A stretch of 64,000 nt of DNA from Sarcocystis neurona (lineage: Eukaryota; Apicomplexa; Conoidasida; Eucoccidiorida; Sarcocystidae). The DNA lies in contig KL647289.1 in NCBI GenBank assembly GCA_000727475.1, positions 6,451,255 through 6,515,254 of the forward strand, read 5' to 3'. Below the pieces are notes generated by a model. The model had not been told where the DNA came from, ran no database searches, and was given only the letters and a program-made list of their open reading frames with translations. How positions within the stretch are numbered: position 1 is the stretch's first letter; the number at the start of each line of letters is the position of its first letter. The position numbers and the translations under genes are program-made. Shown here piece by piece: positions 14,301-24,247 of this stretch.

Positions 14301-17300
14301 TAGATGTATGCGGCTGCATGTGTTTGAGGGTGTTCCTATATCTATGTATACACATATGTGTGTAAATAGAGGTACGCAGAATATGTGCGTCTTCTGTATG
14401 TGTATTGGCACATGCCTGTGTCTGCATGCGTGTGTGTGCGTATGTAGACACACAAATATATATTCATGGATGCATGCGTCTGTGTGTGTGTGTATGTGCG
14501 TATGTATGTAACTATTTCTCTTGTGTGTCCGGATGTATATATGTGTATACCATCACCTACGTCCACGTATATATGTGTGGGGTCTTTATATGAAGAAACG
14601 CGTGTGCGTGTGCGCGTCTTTGCATGCACCCGTGGCGTATTTTCTTTTTTGCGTCTCCGCTGCTTTTGGGGCGTCGCGCATGCGCTTGCGCAGCACGACG
14701 GCCACCGCGTCATGTTCACGCTGCACCCGGAGACAGCGGGTCTTGCATGCAGAGTAAATACTCTGGAAGACTACTACGCCGCGAACATGAAGGTACCTTT
14801 TCTTTTCCTTCTCTTCCTTTTGGTGTGTTTCTGCATGCGTCCCGGTCCGCGTCTCCGTCTCGTGCTGTCGTGGTCCCTCGAGCTCTTTTTCTCCGTCCGC
14901 GCTTCCCGTCTCCTCCTCTGCTCGCCGCAAGTCGGTGTCTTCCTGCTGCATGCGACGCGCGACCGTCGGCATGTATAAGGCCCACCGCGCCCGCACCTGG
15001 ATATACGTACCTCCTAGATGCTTTCTCTACGAGATAAAGTATATACGTGTGTGTGTGTGTGTGTCAGCTTGTGCATGCAGGGGTACCACATATATATGTG
15101 TGTGTGTGGAAGTTTGTGTTGGGTTGTTGATGCTTGTTACACTTACCTTGCAGAAGTTGCAGCACTTGACTTTCCGTTCGGCTGCACTTTGGCTCACGCA
15201 TACATGTGCGTGCGGACAATGAATAGACGTGTGTGTAGTGGTAGATGCAGGGGTTCACAGATGGGCAGGCGCGCCGTGCAGGAAAGGGCGGAACTGACGT
15301 GTATTACCTCTTCGTTTTCTTCTCCTTCTTCTTCGTCCACCAAAAATTTCCACAAATAAATATCTGCGTGCAGCAAGTCGGAAATGACGTACACACACAC
15401 GCCAGCTCCCCACACGTGGCACACGCGTACATACATATATAGGGATATAGGTGCAGTCGATTGTATCTCTTCTATTTTATATGTGTCTGCGAATCTTTAT
15501 CAATATACATCGGTACAACCTATTTCTCTTTCTCTATCGTCCTCTCTCTGTATACATATATATATATATATATGTAGGCACGTCCGCATCTGCATACGAC
15601 ACCCTTACATATTTTCGAAAGAGATAGAGATGAAACGCTACATGCTATGTGTACTATTGCATATATACATATATACATATATATATATATATGTATGGGT
15701 ACCTCTGTGCACCTGTATATATATATATATGGGTAGCTGGAAAGAAGCCTGAGAGGTGGTTGGGCATGCCGTGGCGCTCTGTCAAACTGCAAGAGTATCT
15801 GCAGTTTTGACTGCAACGTAGACAAGTATGTCGTGTCTCACACAACGATAGAGACAGAAACATACACGTAGACACGTATAAATATGTGTATATATTGCAT
15901 ACGTACGGGCGCGTATGTCCAGATCTATATACATACGTACATCTGTGTGTGTCTATATTTGTGTGCTGTACGTGAATGTAGAGAAGACGAAGTCTCTGTG
16001 TATTGTGTGAGTGTGTGCATGTGTGTCTCCGCAAGGGTACTCACCTGCACGTCTTCACACCAAATAAATCTTTTCCTCTCTGTATCTCTCCACATACATA
16101 TACATATGGGTGCAGCTGCACATGCAGACACGTCCTAGTGTCCCATCTCTCCCTCTGTATGTATGGTGTTCATACACGTGTACATGCGCGTGTATCCACA
16201 CATGCTTGTACATACCAGGATATATGCTTTGTTATGTATACGCGTCCCTACGTATATTCGTATACGCATACATATATATATCTGTGTGTCTATGCGTGTC
16301 TCGCTACCTATGCGTGTCCATATCAAGTGTAAGTGTTTGTGTATCCACGTTAAAATGCATGCGTCCGCCTTGTTGTGCCGACCGACTGCAGTTCTGCGGC
16401 GTGCGAACGGACGAGATGAGAGGCGTGCTGCCCGAATATATTCATCCGGCGCAGCCGTCGAAGCGACCACCAGGCGTAAGTCCCGCGTCCTTCCCGTCTG
16501 CGTGCTTCTCCTGTGCTGCTGCTGCATGCGGCTCTCTCTTTGTCTGCCTCCCTCGACCTATATTCTGCGACGTGTCCACTATATCTCTCATGTATATGGA
16601 TATGCCTAGATCTACGCGCGTCTCTTTGTAGATCTATATATGCGTGTGCATGTGTATGTATATATATGTGTGTAAATCTCTTAAGGACGACTCAATATCT
16701 CCCCCATGTCTATGGATATACCTGTGCATTTGCGCGTCTCTTTATATATATATATATATGTGCATCTGTACGTATATGTATGTGTGTTAAGTCTGTCTGT
16801 TTTGGGTCGGATTCACTATTCCTTCCATGCCTACGGATATGTCTGTACCTTCGCGCGTCTCTCCGTGAATCTCTCTCTCTTCACCTACATATACATATAT
16901 ATATGTATGTGCATATGTGTGTATATACGTGTATATGTCTGGTTACGTGTATGTGTGTCTGTGTCTGCGTCTGTGTGTGTCACACCGAGGTGATTGTGAA
17001 GATGTAGGGAGTATACTCTTTGACTACCTGTAAGTGTCTCACATAGATATTTTGTATACATGCGTTTATCTCCCACTTCTCTAAATATTAGCCGCTCTTC
17101 GCAATCTTCTTGATTTATACATGTCCATACGTGCCTACCTGTGTGCGCATATATAGGTGTATATCGCTTTGTGTGTGTACGCCTGCGGTGTGTGTATACA
17201 TACTTGTAGAGAGAGAGATATGCCCGTGTACGTTTAGGTATATTCGTTCGTTTTCATGTATTTCTGCTAGACTCGGAGTGCTTCTGGACGCACACAAATG

Positions 17301-20300
17301 TACGAATGTAATCACTGCTTCTGTGCATGCTGTACACGTCTATATAGATAGATAGATATATGTGTGTGTATATTCACACATATATGTGCATATACGCATA
17401 TTTCTGTAAGTGTTAGTGCAAGTGATATTACCCACTGATTGAAGTAACGTCGCGCAGGAGTGTCCCTGAATTTTTGAAGATCGACCGGGGACGTTGGCGT
17501 CTCTGTAGACATGCGTCTCACACACTTGTGTAGCAGGCATGCACATATCGATGCCACCGACCCCGTAGCCGAGCAGCTGTGTGGCTGCTCGAGTTTTCTT
17601 GTCCCCCGCATGCAAGACACGTGTCGCCACGCGCTCGCGACCCGCGCGTTTTCTCTGTGGCTGCTGAGCTTCCTCTGCGCGCATCCATATATGAATATAT
17701 GTCTAGATAAGTATGAAAATACGTATATCGCTCTCAGGGCTAGTAGAAGTATGAATGTGTGCGTGAACATCCCCCGCCTGTTGATGTATGTGTTGCTGCC
17801 TGCGCCTACGACTATGCGTGGACTCGTGACAGCAGCAGTCGAATACGGCGGGCACGTACAGGAAGGACGGCGCGTGTGTGGATATGTGTGTGTGTGTGTG
17901 TAAACCGGCAAAGGGAGGGGACGGCCTCTTGCTGCATGCGCATGAAGTGCTGCTCTCCCGCTGTCTGTTTCTGCGGCTCCTTTTCTGTCTGTCTCGCTCT
18001 CGCGCTCTGTGCCTCGGCCTTCCCGTCTCCCTCACTCTCCGTCTTCTCGGACTGGCCGCCTCGCCTTCTCTGAGCGGTCCTTGCTGTCTCCGTCTCCCGA
18101 TGTCTCGCTTTCTGGCTGTCTCGCCGTCTCTCCGTGTGCCTCTTCATCCCGTCTCCGTCTGGCTGCACCTCCCGATGTGTGGGCCTTCTCCGCGTCTCCT
18201 CCGTTTTTATCGGCCTGTCTCTGTCTTCGTGCTGCGTCCGTCTCGGTGGCTCTCCGTGGCGCTGTATTTGTCGGTGCCCGTTTTCTCCCCCCCGTGTCCC
18301 TGTCTCCCTCTCTTTGGCGCGCTGTCTCTCACAGTGCGAACGTGTCGCTTAGAGACGTTTCTGCTGCTGTTGCTGCAGACGAGAGACAGTGTCGTGGGCG
18401 AAGGAGTCGTCTTTGCAGATTCGGCCGTTGTGAAGAGAAGCGTCGTAGGTGCAGACGTGCGCGTTGCTGCTGGGGCGCGCGTGACCACGAGCATCCTGAT
18501 GGAGGCTGCATCTGTGGGGGAGGCGGCTGTGCTGCAGCACTGCGTTCTCGGGAAAAAGGCAGTCGTCGGCAGTCACTGCAAGGTAAATAGTTTCTCTCCG
18601 TAGAAGTACAAACAAATTAAATAGACGTATCCACCTACACGCGCACACCTTCAGTCGCATGACGAACAGTTCTCCCTGTCACTGCCGCATTCTCTCCCCC
18701 TACATATATATATATGGAGGTGTATCTGTTCATCTGTCTGTATATATGTATATACATACGCATTTATACACGTATATATACGTACGTAGGTACGTATGTA
18801 TATATGTGTATATACGTGGGGCAACTATATATTACTGCGACGCTATAGTGCGCGTTCCTCTCTTTCTCCCTCACCTGCACGTATATGTGTATGTGTCTGT
18901 TCATGTATCTATCTCTCCACATATATATATATATATATGTATATAAATATATATATATACGCATACATACAAATATATATGTGTGCGGGTATGCGTACGT
19001 AGATATATATATATATATATGTATGTATGTGTATATACTTGGTGCAAGTATATAGCTAGGCGTTCTTAGATAATACTATGTTACCTGTATAGATAGTATG
19101 ACATCATTCGCACAGCTAATATTACCTCATTCATGAACACATATATATATATACACATATATGTCAGAAATGCTGGTACCGTCGGCGTCTGCGCGTCTTC
19201 TCATGGACAGACGTGCAGCAGGTCCGCAGCGTCGTGCTATTTCTCACGCTGCGGCAGCGCTGCTGCATTCTCGGGACTTCTTAGCAGCGAAAAATACGTT
19301 CTGCCGACAGGTGCCGCTTGCGACGCTTTCGCTCCGCTTGTATTGCACCAAGGCTGCTGCTGCGGCTGCATTTCTCTCCTTCTTTCTCTTATTCTCACTC
19401 GGACGGGGTTGCACGAACCGAAGCAGCGCACACCAAAAAAACGCTGCTGCGGCAGCCGCACGCGCCAGAGAGACGGCTTCCTTTCAAGCAGCAGCAGCAG
19501 CAGCACTTTTACACGTGGGGTGCGGACGTAGAAGCAGCAACAGGATAAGCTTCTCGCTCGAGGCAGCAGCAACTGCAGTACACTGAAAGCTGCTCCCGTT
19601 GGTCCTCGGTGTCTGTTTTTACTTTCACTGCGTCCTGCTTCGAATAGAAACATTTAAAATGTAGCCCGGTGTGCCCGAGTGGCCACCATATATTTACGTG
19701 TGGGTGTGTACGCACGTGTATCGGTATATCTGTCTACCTCTGTCTATACCTCTCTGTCTATCTGTGTAGCCGTGTCTCTCTCTCCATATATATGTATGTA
19801 CAAGTGATACACGTACCGTATACGCCTGCGCGTTTGTGTCTTTGTAAGGGACCGCTGTGTATATAAATAAGGAGACACATGTACACGTACATCCACCTCC
19901 TCTATATATGTATATATATATATCTGTACACGAGTTTGTTACATACGTATGTATGTATACTTGCGTATACATATATATATATATATATCTTTCTTTCTGT
20001 CTCTCCCTATATATAATATATTTATGTGTGTAGGTATGGAAATCATATACACATGCGCTACACACTTGAAACTGAGAAGTAAACGTACGTGTGAGTTGTG
20101 TTACGTGGATCTTTGGCAATTTGTCGGCGTGGCAAACATATAAATAAATACATACACACATACATATGTGTCATATGTATATGTACTACGTGTGTGCATA
20201 CATACGTGCCTGTAATACTGTAAATAATATATATATATATGTATATACTTATATGTATGTGTAGGTCTTGGAGTGGCCTAAGCGTTGCCGTGTTCTGTAT

Positions 20301-20650
20301 ATCTGTATATGTATTACATGTGTGCGTCCACACGTATCTATAATACTGTAAACAATATATATATATATGTATATGTATATGGATGTGTAGGTCCTGGAGT
20401 GGCCTGTGCATGGCTGTGTGCTGTATGTGTATTACGTACGTGCGTACACACGTACCTGTAATACTGTAAATTATATATATATGTATATGGATGCGTAGGT
20501 CTGCGTGTGAGGTGTGCGTTGGTGTGTGTGTGCGTGCAGCTGACAAATTGCCAAGTGCGCCACGGATACACGGTGCCGCCGAACACTGTTGCCGAAGATG
20601 AGACGCTGCCTTCATATTTAAATACTTCTGGCACCACGTCTTTGCTCTGA
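2145..20650 (+). CDS. EIF2B3: Translation initiation factor eIF2B, gamma subunit (10 exons, 5' incomplete)
   Basis: eIF2B is the cytosolic guanine-nucleotide exchange factor for eIF2 and a control point of translation under stress. Joining 2145-2322, 4851-5393, 6621-6818, 9659-9825, 11495-11546, 12676-12893, 14694-14792, 16392-16475, 18379-18582 and 20540-20650 gives about 617 residues and a TGA stop, with phases agreeing at all nine junctions. Residues 1-60 show the nucleotidyltransferase-like start (LAGGSSPRL, then KALLPVANRPMIWY). Residues 222-320 carry VLPCDIIGHVDF and HPCLYVRSNFYDPHVYLFKH, diagnostic of the gamma subunit. Residues 514-605 form a hexapeptide-type left-handed beta helix ending in CQVRHGYTVPP. 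It ends without the C-terminal HEAT/W2 domain of the epsilon subunit. Odd points are a Gln-rich then acidic insert at about residues 95-215 and introns that make up about 90% of the locus. Confidence 0.93.
2323..4850 (+). other. eIF2B gamma intron (2.5 kb)
   Basis: Holds TA/TG microsatellites (2600-2680, 3415-3450, 4295-4480, 4530-4600), a pyrimidine-rich stretch (3120-3410), a TTCTTC tract (3945-3995) and no convincing coding sequence. The 3' end is a run of Gs followed by CCAG, an unusual acceptor context supported by the phase and protein match. Confidence 0.8.
4851..5393 (+). CDS. EIF2B3: eIF2B gamma exon b with Gln-rich and acidic insert
   Basis: Encodes residues 60-240. It begins DVIVVTQERDQEDVVSYL and ends with the family strand TDFFVLPCDIIGHVDFYALA. 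Between them are a Gln/Lys tract (QQLQQKQQQKQQQK), a Gly-rich patch and a run of almost only Asp/Glu, about 120 residues absent from typical family members. The donor is GCAA|GTAAGG, phase 1. Confidence 0.92.
5394..6620 (+). other. eIF2B gamma intron with CTG tract
   Basis: A purine-rich first 160 bases is followed by a CTG tract (about 5740-6310) and TA/GTAT repeat (6345-6530). The long Leu-rich frames at 5615-6067 on plus and the Ser/Gln/Ala frame at 5380-6240 on minus are repeat readings. The acceptor is TTGGCTTGCAG. Exon joining across the intron gives ALANVHRVENAACSVYLLPF, which fits the family. Confidence 0.85.
6621..6818 (+). CDS. EIF2B3: eIF2B gamma exon c
   Basis: Encodes residues 241-306, VHRVENAACSVYLLPFNRLE, then a Gln/Ser repeat and AVAVAYADRQLLAWQDR. 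The last part is in the place where family members report their own residue strand before the KIPK segment. Donor CGCA|GTACGT, phase 1. The same open frame runs on into Ser/Arg repeat to 7204, but the strong donor and the phase of the next exon argue that this is intron. Confidence 0.88.
6819..9658 (+). other. eIF2B gamma intron (2.8 kb) with CAG start, CTG end and repeats
   Basis: Contains a CAG/AGCAGG tract soon after the donor (6878-7137), a three-unit tandem repeat (7219-7415), TA/TCTA runs (7880-7915, 8105-8145), a diverged direct repeat (about 8160-8250 and 8505-8600, built around GAGAGAGACGTC and ATTTGCTGC), TG/TA runs (9000-9220) and a CTG run (9606-9632) before the acceptor. No coding sequence was recognised. 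Confidence 0.85.
7219..7415 (+). repeat. Three-unit diverged tandem repeat, period about 75-85 bp
   Basis: Units start near 7221, 7305 and 7376. Each carries a core like ATTAACAAGTNNGACTGAG followed by CAGATGCCA and AGTAC, and then TA and GAGAGA spacer. It is found only in this intron as far as I can see. Confidence 0.8.
9659..9825 (+). CDS. EIF2B3: eIF2B gamma exon d (gamma-specific signature)
   Basis: Encodes residues 307-362: KLKIPKLSLFYHPCLYVRSN then FYDPHVYLFKHSVLQLL. This is the most diagnostic stretch of the gamma subunit (family pattern: long strand, DxHxY, a hydrophobic helix, then SIR/LVPYLV). It ends ITSVR with donor CGG|GTAAAG, phase 0. Confidence 0.95.
9826..11494 (+). other. 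eIF2B gamma intron with long CTG tract
   Basis: Short TG/TA stretches lie at 10485-10640 and a long CTG-rich tract at 10900-11490 runs into the acceptor CTGCTGCAG. The plus frame at 10130-10438 looks partly protein-like (about 100 residues) but does not match the eIF2B family and is not needed for phase. Confidence 0.8.
11495..11546 (+). CDS. EIF2B3: eIF2B gamma exon e (52-base micro-exon)
   Basis: Encodes FDLVPYMTLMQESPIAA, residues 363-379, matching the family's SIRxELVPYLVxxQ directly after the previous exon's ITSVR. It is bounded by CTGCTGCAG and GCAA|GTGAGT, phase 1. It would be missed by any length-based gene finder. Confidence 0.9.
11547..12675 (+). other. eIF2B gamma intron, CAG near donor and CTG near acceptor
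   Basis: The first 150 bases contain CAG repeats (11560-11660). From about 11900 to 12660 it is almost all CTG-type repeat. A GC-rich segment at 11700-11880 is open on both strands and not recognised. The two complementary repeat tracts sit at opposite ends of the intron. Confidence 0.85.
12676..12893 (+). CDS. EIF2B3: eIF2B gamma exon f (variable linker)
   Basis: Encodes residues 380-452. The sequence is low in conservation, as expected for the linker between the LVPY segment and the beta helix in this family, and has DSFEKEGQHHPTD, an Ala/Ser run and ends DEYTVAYRPPRP. The start at GGGGCAG|TATGG is chosen because it is the only nearby acceptor that keeps phase (A|TA). The donor is CCG|GTACGC. 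Confidence 0.7.
12894..14693 (+). other. eIF2B gamma intron with CTG tract and opposed CATA/TATG arrays
   Basis: CTG repeats fill 12905-13190. CATA/CACA repeats fill about 13260-13710 and TATG/GTAT repeats about 13790-14530, so the two arrays are complementary in sense. No coding sequence. The acceptor at 14691-14693 is TTGCGCAG. Confidence 0.85.
14694..14792 (+). CDS. EIF2B3: eIF2B gamma exon g
   Basis: Encodes residues 453-485, with LACRVNTLEDYYAANMK, the family's conserved CxRxNTLxxYxxxNR segment just before the beta helix. Both ends are in phase 0; donor AAG|GTACCT. Confidence 0.93.
14793..16391 (+). other. eIF2B gamma intron
   Basis: Microsatellites (TG 15046-15065, TA 15555-15575 and 15665-15735) with short unique stretches. 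No coding sequence was recognised. Confidence 0.8.
16392..16475 (+). CDS. EIF2B3: eIF2B gamma exon h
   Basis: Encodes residues 486-513, starting FCGVRTDEMRGVLPEYIHPA. The YIHPA part is the usual lead-in (family: hVHPxA) to the first beta-helix turn. Phase 0 at both ends; donor GGC|GTAAGT. Confidence 0.88.
16476..18378 (+). other. eIF2B gamma intron with pyrimidine-rich 3' part
   Basis: Contains a three-unit tandem repeat (about 16560-16875), TA/TG repeats (16880-16980, 17340-17400) and a pyrimidine-rich section with CTGTCTC motifs (17945-18340) before CTGCTGTTGCTGCAG. The 17878-18603 plus frame is open through this section into the next exon, but the intron part is only repeat-like Leu/Ser/Pro. 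Confidence 0.8.
16560..16875 (+). repeat. Three-unit diverged tandem repeat, period about 118 bp
   Basis: The core CATGNNTANGGATATNCCT is found at 16589, 16705 and 16826, each followed about 15 bases later by GCGCGTCTCT or TGCGCGTCTC, with TA/TG spacer between units. Periods are 116 and 121. Confidence 0.85.
18379..18582 (+). CDS. EIF2B3: eIF2B gamma exon i (left-handed beta helix)
   Basis: Encodes residues 514-581, a run of hexapeptide turns: SVVGEGVVFADSAVVKRSVV, then GARVTTSILM and AVVGSHCK. This is the I-patch-type repeat that forms the C-terminal beta helix of eIF2B gamma and epsilon and of nucleotidyltransferases. Phase 0 both ends, donor AAG|GTAAAT. Confidence 0.95.
18583..20539 (+). 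other. eIF2B gamma last intron
   Basis: Holds TA/TG microsatellites (18700-19060, 19900-20000), a GC-rich segment open for 141 codons from an ATG (19161-19586), and a three-unit tandem repeat (20200-20510). Confidence 0.8.
20195..20510 (+). repeat. Three-unit tandem repeat, period about 118-128 bp
   Basis: TAATACTGTAAA-type cores occur at 20213, 20341 and 20459, each followed by TA repeat and TGTAGGTC or GCGTAGGTC; the first two are followed by TTGGAGTGGCCT or CTGGAGTGGCCT. The array ends about 30 bases before the last eIF2B gamma exon. Confidence 0.9.
20540..20650 (+). CDS. EIF2B3: eIF2B gamma last exon and stop
   Basis: Encodes residues 582-617, LTNCQVRHGYTVPPNTV followed by a Glu/Asp-rich tail and TGA at 20648-20650. 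The CxVxxGYxVPPxT pattern is the usual end of the gamma beta helix. Joined to the previous exon it reads SHCKLTNCQVRHGY without a break. Confidence 0.93.
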   Translation: MTNCQVRHGYTVPPNTVAEDETLPSYLNTSGTTSLL

Positions 20651-22062
20651 TATCGCTGCCTCCGGTTGTCTCTACATTTTGTCTGTGTATACCCATATGC
20701 GTGAACACCTATACGTCCTAGTATACAGAGGAGTTCCGTTTTGTCGGCCTTGTGTCTGTTTATAAGTGTACACCTGCCTGGGGGCGAGGGGAGGACCGCG
20801 AGATTGAGACGCAGAGAGACAGAGGGCGACGGACCAAGTTTCGCCATTTCTTTTATAGGAAGATGCCGCTTGTGCTGCGTCTCTGTGTGGCTGTCCGCGG
20901 CTCTGCGTCGTGGGTACCTTCCGCTGCGCATCCTCGCGCAGCCGTCTGGTCGCCGAGTCGGGACTCACACGGTGTACGTACACCGTCCACCAGTACATAC
21001 ATATGTGTGTATCAGATGCTGTATGCGTCTGTGTGTGTGTTTCGTTGCAGTAAACCTCGAATTGTCCACTTTGTTTTTTAGTATATACATATATATATGC
21101 ATGTATATACGTGTGTGTATATATATGTGATGTTGTGCCCATACAGACGCACGGCTTCGTGATGACTGCCGTGCGGATAGATAGAGAGAGCGGGACGGAA
21201 GATGTGAGTGAGTACGCGAATACGTACTCGACCCGGATATTGTAGCGAACACTTTTTTTGTCTCCTTCTGGAGGTGCGCCCGCACTTGCTCCAAATATTT
21301 CCCTCGGGTACTGGCGGTGGTAGGCAGACAGGTCGGCGGTTCCACCTGCCTTCTGGACACACCTGCCCCAGTTGCCTCCCTGCGGACTTCCACTTTCGGG
21401 TCTCAGCTCGTCCGTCGCGTTGGCGGAATTGACCTCGCCGTATTCACAAGTATTATAAGTACACTGTTATTTCGTTCCGCACGTAGGTGTTGGCATATAT
21501 GTGTGTCTGTGTGCATGCGTTGTTGCGCAGCTTGTTGCAGGGCTGTATGTAGACGCACATATATATATATATATATATACACGCACACACACACACACAC
21601 ACACACATAACACATACGCACACACACACTAACATACACACATGCACACACATACACGTACACCACATACGCAGAGAAACACACATACACCCACATACAC
21701 AAACACACACACACACACATACATACACACATACGTATGCGTACACACACAAACAAACAGATAATGCTGCCCGGTTTTTTGGACGCGCGCGTGCGTTTCT
21801 TCTTGTCCAGCTTGCGCGGAATGCGGCTTCGCATGCGGATGCACCGCTGGCTCGCCAATAATGAAGCGGTCGTCTATTTGTTGCCTCTAAAAGCGCGTGC
21901 ACGGCCGTGTGCTCTGTCTATGTGCAACACGGGAAGAGACATAAGCGCGGGACGCTGCTAGGCTAGAATACGCGTTCCTTGCACGTACGGAGAAACGCGT
22001 GGGAATGTTTGTGGGTGACATAGAGTGCGACCGGTACACGTGTTTCCCAAGAAGAGAGGGGC

Positions 22063-23940
22063 TGTATCTGCGTCTGTGGAAAGCGTATACAAAATATTAC
22101 TAGAGAGGCTTTCTACAGACTGGGCTCCAACGGGACAGAACAGGAGGAGCAGGCAGCAGGTAGCCTGAGAGTTTCCTCTCTCACTTTGTGTGCGTTTTCC
22201 TCCGCTCCCACATCTGACGCAGCGGCCTCTTCACGAACTCCCACGATGCATGCGGCTACTTCAACGTGGGCGTGGAGAACCACACGCAAACCGAACCTGG
22301 TGTGCCTGTGGGGGTGTGGTAGTCGTCTATTCGTCTGTGTTTATATGTGTCTATCTTTCTTCATGCGAACATGCGTATGTTTGTGTGTGTACACCGAGAA
22401 ATCTCACAGATAGTGGGACACGCGTGCGAAAACCGACGAGCCGATAAGATACGCGCTTGCTCGTGGGTGCACGCGTCGTGCGGCTAACCCAGATGACGTC
22501 CCTGTGCATGTACCAGTTGATCTGCATAGCTCAGTTACTGCAGCGTGGGTACGCGTTGACGCCCACATACGTCACTCCGTCTCGGTGCCCCTACACACAT
22601 ATGTGTGTATACGTACAAATACACATATACGAATATGTATACATACATATATAGGTACAAATAGACGCATACCTATATGTATATATACGTGTGTACATTC
22701 GAATACACATACACATATATATACGCATATATATGTATATATATGTACAAAGACGCATATATATATATATATATGTGCAGGTGGACTGATGTGTCTGTCT
22801 GTTTGTGTGTGTAGATCTATCTGCACGCGAGAAGCTAGGTGTATGCAGAACAGCTGAATGCCTCACTCCGCACAAGCATTCATCCGAGCGTATACGTGTG
22901 ACTATGTAGAGTTCGCGTGTGTGTATTTATGTATATATTATATATATATATGAGTGAGGATGTATCCAGGATATAATATAGAGATGTATGTCGAGCATAT
23001 AGACAGTAACTCGAGCGTATACGTATGACTATCTAGAGTTCGTGTGTGCACATTTATATATTTATATACATGTGCGGGTTTGTACTGCATATAATATATA
23101 TACGTATGTCGAACACATAGACGGTCACCCGCCGAGTGGAATTCAAGCTGCCGGGGAAACGCGTATATGCAGACTTGTCTGCACGCGAGTGTGTGGAGCA
23201 CTATTTTTATTTTCTCGTGCTCCAGTTGTCAACAAATACTCTCCCCTGGTAAACACATAGGTGTACTGTTTGTTATCGATACTCTGCGCGTCTACTTTGC
23301 ATACACGTCTACAAAGTGAAAGTTGTTAACGGGCGCAGCAGCGGAGGACGTTAGCGGTAGCACCATTCTTGGGTGGCCACTCTCTCTCTGCTCGTCGATG
23401 CCCGCATCTTAGGCGTACTAAGATATACGTATATAGTGATATTATATTTGTAAGTATTCATATATGTATATATATGTGTAAAAGTAGCTTCACAAGGCTG
23501 GCATCATGTACACATGTATATGTGTAGTCAAATGCGTACGTATACCTGTACATATATATGTGTGTACAAGTAGCTTCATATGCGTGCGTATATATACGTA
23601 TCTATGTATATGTGTACCAAAAGGCACATGTATACCTTACACGCTGAATGTATAAAAGCCTGTGTGTCTTACTGTGTGCGGCTTGTGTCATTAGCTGTCC
23701 CTGCGATATGCGTAATCCTTGAACTGGGCAGAGGAACGTGTGCAGGTGGACGTGTCTGCATGCCGTGATTCGTATAAAAGAGTTTGCTGCCTGTACATGC
23801 AAGACACAGAGCGTGATCCGTACACTCACTTCACAGGGAATGTGACTGTGTCTGCGTCTGTCGAAAACGTATGAAGGAATGTGATCAGGAAGGCTTCGTA
23901 TAGACTGGCGGTGGGTTCCATACTTTGTGTGCGTTTCTGA
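22063..23940 (+). repeat. Diverged duplicated segment (22063-22200 and 23848-23940)
   Basis: Both copies start TGTNTCTGCGTCTGT, continue GAAANCGTAT, then GGCTT and TANAGACTGG, and end CTTTGTGTGCGTTT. They lie 1.78 kb apart. The shared parts alternate with unrelated insertions, as in an old dispersed element. Confidence 0.6.
22886..23125 (+). repeat. Two-unit tandem repeat, period about 127 bp
   Basis: GAGCGTATACG followed by TGACTAT and TAGAGTTCG occurs near 22886 and 23013, each followed by a T/A-rich stretch and then ATAATATA and TATGTCGA plus CATAGAC. Confidence 0.8.
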
Positions 23941-24247
23941 GTAAAAGACGTCGTTTTGTCCATAGGCTGTACAAGCTTTACGTACAGAGAGGTCTGCCTG
24001 TACGAACGCATGTACACGTATGTGTGTGTTTGCCTGGTCGTATCCATATGTGTATATGTGCCCCACGGGCTATATATATATGTATATATATGGATTTTGT
24101 GTACGTGTGGGTAGCGGATAGGTGCACGGGTGTGTGCATGTTTGTTTTCAACCCGTTGTGTCCCCGCTGACCAAGCAGGCGGTCCTGTTTCACAGCATTC
24201 ATTGTTTACATGCGCATGCAACATATAAAAAGCTTACATGGGGCATC

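Larger units (their letters stand above)
20651..24247. other. Downstream spacer, no recognised gene
   Basis: Probably begins with the eIF2B gamma 3' UTR. It contains TG/TA (21080-21130), a long CA array (21575-21755), TA/CATA stretches (22600-22775) and two diverged duplications described separately. Segments at 20770-20990 and 21200-21480 have balanced composition and are open on both strands, but no family is recognisable. Confidence 0.7.

Noticed and set aside
20965..21393. 142-codon minus frame after eIF2B gamma
   Set aside because: Partly ordinary in composition, but the plus strand is equally open, and no start, splice or family evidence supports it.
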